The notes under the pieces are model-generated. The model saw nothing but the letters and a program-made list of their open reading frames with translations, had not been told where the DNA came from and did no database searches. Positions 1-7,714 of a stretch of DNA of 64,000 nt are shown here, one piece after another. The position numbers and the translations under genes were made by a program. The stretch comes from Planctomycetota bacterium (GTDB taxonomy: Bacteria; Planctomycetota; MHYJ01; WSZJ01; JACPWG01): positions 1 through 64,000 of the forward strand of contig JACPWG010000142.1 of assembly GCA_016197205.1 (NCBI GenBank), read 5' to 3'. Within the stretch, counting starts at the first letter, position 1. Each line of letters starts with the position of its first letter.

Positions 1-14
1 CCCCCCCCCCCGCC

Positions 15-1859
<1,845 letters not shown>

Positions 1860-1874
1860 GGGCCTTTCCTCCGG

Positions 1875-2657
1875 CTATTTCATGCCCGCCTTCTTGAGCA
1901 GATACTCCATGTCGACCGGGACGAGGGGCTCCTTCGGATCCTGCACGTCGTTCTTCCGGCGCAGGACCAGGTTGATGCGCCCCTTGTTCTGGGCGTAGAC
2001 GATCTCCTGCGCCTCCTGCGGCGTGACCTGCAGCGTGACGGTCGTGTACTCGGTCTCCTCGACCGGGCCGGTCGTATCGACGCCCGTGGGGTTCCCCAGC
2101 TCCTTGCCCACCGCGAGCACCGGCTTTCGCTTGAGGAGGGTGAACGTCTTCGTCAGGCTCTCCTGCTCGGTCACCTGCGTCCCCAGGATGTACTTCAGCT
2201 CGACCTCGAAGGTCCCGATCAGGTCCACGTACATGCCCGGACGCAACATGCCGGAAAAGCCCGAGGTGTCGTCCACGCGGATCGTGATCGCCCGCATGCC
2301 GTCGGAGACGCGCGTCTCCAGGGATTCGCGGGTCTCGCCCGGGTTGAAATACAGCGTCATCAGGTAGGCGTCCTTCTTGACGTTGTCGTGCAGGATCTGC
2401 CCGATGTACACCTTCCGGTCCCGGTCGGAGTCGCGGAGCGCCTCCATCGGGACGTAGCGCTCCGGGACCATCTTCACCGTGACCATGTCCTCGGTCAGCT
2501 CCGTGCTCCGCTCCAGGTCCGCCTTGGCGACCAGGATGGCCACTTCGTTGACGTCGCCGCGGAACTCGTTCTCCTTGTCCTTGACGTACTTGTGCACGCC
2601 CGCAAGGGACACGAGCCCCAGCAGGACGGCCACGACAAGGGCCAGCTTGTTCTGCAT
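1875..2657 (-). CDS. cpaB: Flp pilus assembly protein CpaB (SAF domain)
   Basis: CpaB is a periplasmic/inner-membrane component of Flp/Tad pili. The protein (260 aa from this start) has one N-terminal membrane segment (LALVVAVLLGLVSLAGV), then a SAF-like beta-clip domain (VAILVAKADLERSTELTEDM) and the CpaB/RcpC core containing MRAITIRVDD and MLRPGMYVDLIGTF. The length is normal for the family. I chose the ATG encoding MQNKLALV because it sits right before the membrane helix; a longer frame adds only five residues. cpaF follows 15 nt downstream, so the pair is an operon. A good sigma70-like promoter lies 40-70 nt upstream. Confidence 0.9.
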   Translation of the reverse strand: MQNKLALVVAVLLGLVSLAGVHKYVKDKENEFRGDVNEVAILVAKADLERSTELTEDMVTVKMVPERYVPMEALRDSDRDRKVYIGQILHDNVKKDAYLMTLYFNPGETRESLETRVSDGMRAITIRVDDTSGFSGMLRPGMYVDLIGTFEVELKYILGTQVTEQESLTKTFTLLKRKPVLAVGKELGNPTGVDTTGPVEETEYTTVTLQVTPQEAQEIVYAQNKGRINLVLRRKNDVQDPKEPLVPVDMEYLLKKAGMK

Positions 2658-2698
2658 CCACGGACCTCCCACAACACAAGGCTTTCGGGCGCGGGGCT

Positions 2699-2728
2699 AT
2701 TCTACCTCCGGGCCGCCCGCACGTCCAA
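2699..2728 (-). promoter_or_regulatory. Predicted sigma70-type promoter of cpaB-cpaF
   Basis: On the minus strand TTGGAC (2728-2723) is followed after 18 nt by TAGAAT (2704-2699), about 40 nt before the cpaB start. TAGAAT at this spacing recurs upstream of several genes in this window (amiC, the hybrid kinase, the amino-acid transporter), which supports a shared housekeeping-sigma element. Confidence 0.6.
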
Positions 2729-2751
2729 CAGGAATGCCCGACCCGAGTCTG

Positions 2752-2791
2752 AAAAAAAAGGAGGACCCCCGCTCCCGCGGCGGATCCTCCT
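2752..2791 (-). terminator. Intrinsic terminator after the PGRP amidase gene
   Basis: On the minus strand AGGAGGATCC pairs with GGGTCCTCCT (10 bp, one G-T pair) around a GC-rich loop, directly followed by T8. It lies about 150 nt after the stop of the amidase gene and just before the cpaB promoter, so it separates the two transcription units. Confidence 0.8.
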
Positions 2792-2877
2792 GGCTCGACG
2801 GTTGCCGCACGGCCCCCGCGCCGCGAGCCGGCAGTCGCTCCGCCGGGATCGAGGCACGCGGTGCGGACGATCGCGAC

Positions 2878-2902
2878 GGGACCGCTCCCTCACGGTCGCG
2901 GT
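2878..2902 (-). repeat. Dispersed repeat family C, copy in inverse orientation
   Basis: It carries the family C core, CCGCGACCGTGAGGGAGCGG on the minus strand. The core ends are complementary (CCGC/GCGG). It lies just downstream of the amidase gene. Confidence 0.7.
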
Positions 2903-2939
2903 GCGGAAACCTGCGCAGGTGCGCGGCGCGGCGCCGGCC

Positions 2940-4037
2940 TCACTCCCCGTCCCCCTCAAACGTCCCGATCCGTTCGATGAGGCCCGCGGTCGACGGGTCG
3001 CCCGGCGCGACGCCCGGTCCCAGGATGCCCACCTCGGTCTCCGAACGGCCGAAGTCCACCGGCGGCCGGCTGTAGTCCACGGTGCCCGGATCGAGGTCGA
3101 ACCACTGGCTGCCGAAGAGGAGCGGGGACGTCATCGCGGCGCCCCTCGCCTGGTAGCGCCCGGGCGGCACGTTGCGGCCGTAGCGCGCCAGGACCGAGAA
3201 ATACATCGACTGCTTCGCGTTCAGCACCCGCTCCGGCGGCGGCGAGTCCGCGAACCTGCGGTTGCGGTTCCAGCGCCAGACCTCCGAGCCGCGGTCGTTC
3301 ACGATCACGAAATCGAACGCGGGCCAGCGGGTGAACTTCAGCGACATCGGGTACTCGGTGGGGTTCGTGAGCACGAGGGTCATGCGCACCTGTCCCCCCT
3401 GGTCGTCGACGAAGAATTTCGACGTGGGGCGGGAGTTCGGGTTGCCGCGGACGAGGCGCATGTAGAGGTCCCAGTCCCACGCGCGGCCCGGGTCGTGGTG
3501 GGTCGCGCCCGGCACCTCCACGTGCCCGACGATGTGCTGCCGGTCCTTGGGGATGCCGTACGTGTCGCAGAGCCAACGGGTGAGCGCGGCCGAGGCCTGA
3601 TACTCGGCCAACACGATCGAGCCCGGGCGATCGGCGTAGCCTTCATGCTCGATGCCGATCGAGTGGTGGTTGAAATAGCTGTTGCCGGCGTGCCAGGCGC
3701 CGTCGTGGTCGTTCACCATCTGCGTGATGTGCCCGCTCTTGGCGACCACGTAGTGGGCGCTCACGAAGGACAGCGCGTTCTTGAACCAGGCGATGGCGCC
3801 GGGCGCGCTCCCCTCGACCGTGTGAATGACGATGTGCGTGATCGTGCGGTTCCCGCCGGAAGTGCGCCAAAGAGCGCGGGACCAATCCACGGCGGGCTTG
3901 GGAGACGAAGCCTGGCCCGGGGCGGGCGGGGCGTGGCTCGAGACGAGGAAGCCGGCCACCGCGGCCAGCGCGCCGAGGCACAGCCGACGCGCATGCCTCC
4001 GCCGGCCGATCGGGGCTTCCTTGCGCTGCGGGGTCAT
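2940..4037 (-). CDS. Exported PGRP-type N-acetylmuramoyl-L-alanine amidase with C-terminal BsuPI-like domain
   Basis: A predicted secreted peptidoglycan amidase (365 aa). After a basic N-terminus and a hydrophobic signal segment (LGALAAVAGFLVSS), residues about 50-200 match the Amidase_2/PGRP fold: THIVIHTVEGS, SIGIEHEG and IVGHVEVPGATHHDPG supply the zinc ligands and catalytic residues. Residues about 220-310 resemble the intracellular proteinase inhibitor BsuPI beta-sandwich (TLVLTNPTEYPMSLKF, VWRWNRNRRF, PGRYQARG). The ATG at 4037 was chosen because AGAGGAG precedes it; a longer frame would overlap the upstream gene. That gene (unknown, membrane-anchored) ends 19 nt upstream, so co-transcription is likely. 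The amidase call is firm; the second domain is by resemblance of its motifs. Confidence 0.88.
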   Translation of the reverse strand: MTPQRKEAPIGRRRHARRLCLGALAAVAGFLVSSHAPPAPGQASSPKPAVDWSRALWRTSGGNRTITHIVIHTVEGSAPGAIAWFKNALSFVSAHYVVAKSGHITQMVNDHDGAWHAGNSYFNHHSIGIEHEGYADRPGSIVLAEYQASAALTRWLCDTYGIPKDRQHIVGHVEVPGATHHDPGRAWDWDLYMRLVRGNPNSRPTSKFFVDDQGGQVRMTLVLTNPTEYPMSLKFTRWPAFDFVIVNDRGSEVWRWNRNRRFADSPPPERVLNAKQSMYFSVLARYGRNVPPGRYQARGAAMTSPLLFGSQWFDLDPGTVDYSRPPVDFGRSETEVGILGPGVAPGDPSTAGLIERIGTFEGDGE

Positions 4038-4056
4038 CTTTTTTTCTCCTCTCTTC

Positions 4057-4905
4057 CTATTCGCCACCGCCGGGCGCCGCGGCGTTCGGCGGGCTCCGGT
4101 AAACCAGCGTCACGAACGTACGGCCGCCCGCCGGGTCCGCCTCGGCGCTGACGAGGCACTGCCGGCCCTGTCGACCGAAGGCGAGGGTCGCGTCTCCGGA
4201 AGCCGCGACCGCGTCCTCGTCCGGGGCCCAACCCTTTCGCGGCATCTGGTCGCGGAAGTAGCGCGAGACCTCCTGCGCCGACCGCGAGCTTTCGTACATC
4301 AGGATGCGCCCGCCCTCGGCGTCGGGTTCGAGCGAAAGCACCCGACGCGACGACGGGGGACGCGGGCAATCGGGCGGCTCGCCGCCGGCGACGTCTCCAT
4401 CGGGGGCGGCGGCCGACTCCTGCCGAAGGCCGTCCTTCGCGCGAAAAGCGTAGTAGCGGCTGCCTCGCCCCTCGGGCCCTTCGAAGGCTACGACGCCGAC
4501 CGAGCAGCCTTGACGATCAATGAAACCGAGCGTCGAATAGCCGTCCGCGTCCACCCGCAGCATCCCGTCGGTCAGGCCCTTCGCGAGCTGTTCGTCGGCG
4601 GGGAGCGTCCCGAGCGAGGCCTGGCCGTGGTACTTGCGCTGGTAGGAGGCGATCAGGTCGCGGCAGGTGAGTTCCGAGGAACCGCTTTCGACCAGGGAGT
4701 CGGAGCCGTTCAGCCGGGCGCGATCGTGCGCGACCCGCTGCGCGTCGCCAGTCCAGACGGGCAGAGGCTGCTCCGCGACGCCGGCCGGGCCCTGCCCGAC
4801 CATGCGCTGCCCCTGCCAGACGCCGAAGCCGAGCAGGGAAGCTGTCACGGCGGCGATCAGGAGTCCGCGCTTCAGGGATTCACGCCAAGCGAGCGCGTTG
4901 GTCAC
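4057..4905 (-). CDS. Membrane-anchored protein of unknown function
   Basis: I do not recognise this 282-aa protein. It has a basic N-terminus and one hydrophobic segment (GLLIAAVTASLLGFGVW, residues about 14-30), then an extracytoplasmic region of mixed alpha/beta character. That region contains three Cys residues and a segment (RSAQEVSRYFRDQMPRKGW) like that in small secreted or periplasmic proteins where a helix precedes a Gly-Trp turn. It reads in the same direction as the PGRP amidase 19 nt downstream, so both may act in the periplasm. High-GC codon use matches the neighbours. The ATG start places the membrane helix normally. Confidence 0.72.
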   Translation of the reverse strand: MTNALAWRESLKRGLLIAAVTASLLGFGVWQGQRMVGQGPAGVAEQPLPVWTGDAQRVAHDRARLNGSDSLVESGSSELTCRDLIASYQRKYHGQASLGTLPADEQLAKGLTDGMLRVDADGYSTLGFIDRQGCSVGVVAFEGPEGRGSRYYAFRAKDGLRQESAAAPDGDVAGGEPPDCPRPPSSRRVLSLEPDAEGGRILMYESSRSAQEVSRYFRDQMPRKGWAPDEDAVAASGDATLAFGRQGRQCLVSAEADPAGGRTFVTLVYRSPPNAAAPGGGE

Positions 4906-5099
4906 GGTCTAAGTTCCTGTACAAGGGCCGGGCCCGGCGGATAGAAGGCGCAAATGACATTCCGAAGGGCGGTTCGTTGAGATCGACTCGCATCCCTCAT
5001 GGGCGAATGAAATTGCGCCTCTGTGAGAGAAGGGACGAGCCGCGCGAACCCGGCGTTCGCTCGTGCGAAATCTTGGACGCCGGCACGGCTCCGATGAAG

Positions 5100-6020
5100 C
5101 TACTTGGCCGGGACCTGCTTGACCAGGGCACGCACCCAGCGAACGGGGACCGCCATCTGTACGACCATGGCCGCGTACTCGGGCTGGTGCTCCTCCTTGG
5201 GTCGGAGGATCGGGCTGATGCGTTGTGCGATGCCCAAGACGTTCCCTCGTCGATCGGCCACGGCCGCGCCGCTCGAGCCCGGCGCGAAGGGCGCGGTGAT
5301 GCACATCGTGTCGCCATCCTCGGCCGACCCGCCGCGCCCCTTCGCCTCCGTCGGTCGCGCCCAGCGGGACACGACGCCGGTCGTATACATGTAATAGCGG
5401 TTGTCGGGATGCGAGAGGACAGCGACTTCAGTGCCGGGCAGCGGGTCCGACGGCGCGAGCGGAAGCGGCGAAAAGCCCCGCCCCTCGATGCGCAGGATCG
5501 CGACGTCGTGCACCGGGTCCTCGGCGAGCAGCCCGACCACCGGGTAGGCGGTCCCGCGCGCGTCCATCGCGAGGATGGCTTCCCGGTCTTCGGCCGTCAG
5601 CACGTGGTGGTTGGTCACCAGCGCGCCGTCCGCCGAGATCAAGAAGCCCGAGGCCTCGCCAAGGTGCCACTGCGAACACTTCTTGCACCGGTACCGCGAC
5701 CCCACGATGAGCGTCCCGGCTGCCAGCCTCCGATACAGGTCCGGCCCGCTCAGGTCTTTGTCGTAGGGATCGGGGAGCGAAAGCTCTACAGGCCCCTTCG
5801 GGTGTTCCCTCAAGAGGTCCGGCACCTTGCGGGTCCGCTTCTCGGAGTCCATGCGTTCGAGTGCCGCAGTCAGTCGCTGCCGCAGGTGCTCGTCCCGGAT
5901 CACCGAGATGCCCGGGTCCGCCGCGGGCTCGGCGGGCGGATCGTCGGCGGCGAGGCCCGCGGCCGCCGCCAGGCACGCCAGGACGAGGGGCAACAGCGAG
6001 CGGCGGTCGAACCACTGCAA
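5100..6020 (-). CDS. Secreted trypsin-like serine protease with Cys-pair insertion
   Basis: A chymotrypsin-fold protease of the HtrA/DegP type but without a PDZ domain (306 aa). The catalytic triad is visible: His in LVTNHHVL, Asp in DVAILRI, Ser in APGSSGAAV. Before the His, RCKKCSQWHLGEASGF carries a CxxC pair plus His that might bind a metal or form a disulfide. The start is best placed at TTG 6020, which has GGAGG 7 nt upstream and yields a classic signal peptide (MQWFDRRSLLPLVLACLAAA); the longer frame begins at another TTG without a better site. The protein probably acts in the periplasm or outside the cell. It ends about 195 nt before the next minus-strand gene. Confidence 0.88.
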   Translation of the reverse strand: MQWFDRRSLLPLVLACLAAAAGLAADDPPAEPAADPGISVIRDEHLRQRLTAALERMDSEKRTRKVPDLLREHPKGPVELSLPDPYDKDLSGPDLYRRLAAGTLIVGSRYRCKKCSQWHLGEASGFLISADGALVTNHHVLTAEDREAILAMDARGTAYPVVGLLAEDPVHDVAILRIEGRGFSPLPLAPSDPLPGTEVAVLSHPDNRYYMYTTGVVSRWARPTEAKGRGGSAEDGDTMCITAPFAPGSSGAAVADRRGNVLGIAQRISPILRPKEEHQPEYAAMVVQMAVPVRWVRALVKQVPAK

Positions 6021-6125
6021 GGCGGGTCCTCCGAATCGGGACGATGGGGTCTTCGCCTCCCCCGACAAGCGTGGAGTCTACCCGCTCCCGCCCGCGGGGG
6101 CAAGCAACCTCGGCACGACGCGGCG

Positions 6126-6173
6126 CGGCACACCTCACCCCGGTCCTCGCCCCGCGACGGAGAGGGTGACTGT
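6126..6173. repeat. Dispersed hairpin-like repeat (family G), copy 1
   Basis: This is a CTCACCCCGGTCCTCGCCCC...GGAGAGGGTGACTG unit. A second, better paired version (CCCTCTCCCCCAGGGGAGAGGG) sits at 7407-7441, so the two copies flank the selenoprotein gene. Such CCCTCTCCCC hairpins are common interspersed elements in many high-GC bacteria. Confidence 0.55.
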
Positions 6174-6234
6174 GGATCGGAAACCCTTGCGCTCGACGCC
6201 CAACCCTCGCCGAACCATCGAGTGGCGCAATTTC

Positions 6235-6263
6235 TTGCACCGGCTCCCGCTCCTCTGTAAACT
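6235..6263 (+). promoter_or_regulatory. Predicted promoter of the thioredoxin-like selenoprotein gene
   Basis: TTGCAC (6235-6240), 17 nt, TAAACT (6258-6263), 47 nt before the ATG at 6311. Spacing is optimal; the -10 is one mismatch from TATACT. Confidence 0.5.
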
Positions 6264-6310
6264 GACGGGCGTTCTTGAAGACCCTTTTCCTGCCTTCGGG
6301 AGGTGGATCG

Positions 6311-7351
6311 ATGCTGTTCTCCTCCGGTCGTGGGCTCGTGGCCGGCGTGTGCCTGGCCGCAAGCCTGTTCCTTACCGCCCCGGCCTCGGCCACGACGATC
6401 GACGACGTGAGCTTCGGCCCGACCTGGTACGGCGAGACGCAAACCCCCGCGTCCCTCAGGGGCCGCGTGGTGGTGATCGAATTCTGGGGGTACAACTGAG
6501 GCCCTTGCCGGGCGAGCATGCCTCGCCTGGTAAAGCTCCAGGAGGAGCACAAGGACAAGGTGGTCGTGATCGGTCCGCATTGCCAGAACGTGGGACAGAC
6601 CGACGTCGTGGCCCTCTGCAAGTCGTGGAAGGTGAACTTCACCATCACCGATAACGGCAACGTCAACGGCATCGACTGGAAGGGCATCCCGAAGAGCTTC
6701 GTCTTCGACCACAAGGGACAGCTCATCTTCAACGGCCGGCCGGACAGCGACATGGAGAAGAAAATCGAGGCGGCGATCAAGGCGGCGCCGGATTGGCTCG
6801 TCGGAGAGGAGCCCTACACGAAGCTCCGTTCGCAGGCCTCCGCCGTCGCCGCGCGCAAGGGGCTCGGCAAGGCGCTCGCCGAGTGCCGCACGCTCGCTGC
6901 CGACCCGGACCCCGCCACGGCCCAGGAGGCCAAGCGGCTGCTCGACCGGCTGGACCCCTACGGCAAGGACCTCCTTTCCAATGCCCGCACCCTGGAATGG
7001 AGCGACCCCGCCAAGGCGCTCGAACTCTACGCCAAGGCCTCGAGTCTCTTCCAAGGCGACACGATCGGGACCGACGCCGCGGAGGCGCTGAAGCGGCTGA
7101 AAGCGGACGAGAAGTTCCAGAAGGAATTGTCCGCCTCGCAAGCCCTGTCGAGGGTCCGCGACGCGGCCGAGGGCTTGAAGCCGTGCCGAAACGGCAATCC
7201 GCTCGAGCTCGCGACGTGCGAGGCCTGCAAAAAGAAAAACGCCGCCCTGATCGGTTCGCTCGTGCCGGGGCTCCGGGCTCTCATGCAGAAATATGCCGGC
7301 ACGAATGCGGCCAAGGACGCCGAGACGCTGCTCAAGTCCATGGGCGGTTAA
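6311..7351 (+). CDS. Secreted thioredoxin-fold selenoprotein (Sec-Gly-Pro-Cys active site)
   Basis: A 346-residue TlpA/redoxin-like protein read through an in-frame TGA at 6497-6499 (residue 63). The ATG at 6311 has GGGAGG 6-7 nt upstream. Residues 1-26 are a signal peptide (LVAGVCLAASLFL...APASA), so the protein is exported. The thioredoxin domain (about 30-155) shows VVVIEFWGYN, then TGA, then GPCRASMPRLVKL, so Sec takes the place of the first Cys of the usual CxxC. The cis-Pro motif is KGIPKSFVFD. A C-terminal helical region (about 160-346) carries three Cys (CRNG...CEAC). A 12-bp stem-loop directly after the TGA fits a bacterial SECIS. The frame is open on both sides, and the two halves join exactly inside the active-site motif. 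A nonsense mutation of a Cys codon (TGC to TGA) is the alternative. No sel genes are in the window. Confidence 0.82.
6497..6533 (+). promoter_or_regulatory. Sec UGA codon with candidate bacterial SECIS hairpin
   Basis: TGA at 6497-6499 is followed by a stem-loop within the coding sequence. Positions 6505-6516 (TTGCCGGGCGAG) pair with 6522-6533 (CTCGCCTGGTAA): 12 bp including two G-U pairs, loop CATGC. The apical loop starts 17 nt after the TGA. A G sits at the loop-closing pair, and if that pair opens the loop starts with G, as expected for SelB-binding bacterial SECIS elements. Identified by eye, not by a folding program. Confidence 0.75.
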
Positions 7352-7446
7352 CGAAAATGGTCGCGGCGCGGGCGGCGAGCACGCACGCCCCCGCGCCGAG
7401 CGCACCCTTCACCCCGACCCTCTCCCCCAGGGGAGAGGGCGACTGA

Positions 7447-7644
7447 GTACCGCTCCACGGAAGTCGGTGCCCCATCGGCGGCGGCACGATTGGCCGCCCG
7501 CAAGGCTCGCGAACGAGGCGTAGTAACGGAGAACTACGGCGAGCGAGCGCAACGCTCGCGCCCCGAAGCGCCGCAGCGCGAAGGGGGGAAGCGGGCGGCC
7601 AAAATCGCCGAGCCAACGGGTCACCCAATTCTGTGGGGCGGTAC
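7447..7644. repeat. Dispersed repeat family A, full copy (about 198 bp, inverted termini)
   Basis: It begins GTACCGCTCCACGGAAGTCG and ends with the approximate inverse complement (CAATTCTGTGGGGCGGTAC). An inner inverted pair brings GGCCGCCCGC opposite GCGGGCGGCC. A second full copy lies at 27666-27864. A left-end fragment is at 24971-25009 and a right-half relative at 33821-33942. There is no coding capacity, so this is a MITE-like element. Confidence 0.8.
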
Positions 7645-7714
7645 CGAGGCCCCGCAACACTTGCGCTCGACGCGCTGGTGGGGCAGGGCGATGGATTGCC
7701 CGACCGGAGTCCTG

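Noticed and set aside
1..14. Poly-C run at the left edge as a phase-variable tract
   Set aside because: It lies at the window boundary between genes, so its length and context cannot be judged.
6275..6499. Separate 74-aa protein ending at the TGA
   Set aside because: It stops in the middle of the thioredoxin active-site motif, and the next frame continues the same fold in phase; read-through by Sec insertion explains both parts better.
6497..6499. TGA reassigned to another amino acid genome-wide
   Set aside because: Many genes in this window end in TGA at sensible positions with overlapping downstream starts, so TGA is a normal stop here.
7490..7714. N-terminal extension of the first kinase
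   Set aside because: The frame is open but lies within repeat A; the ATG at 7715 has a proper GGAG site.
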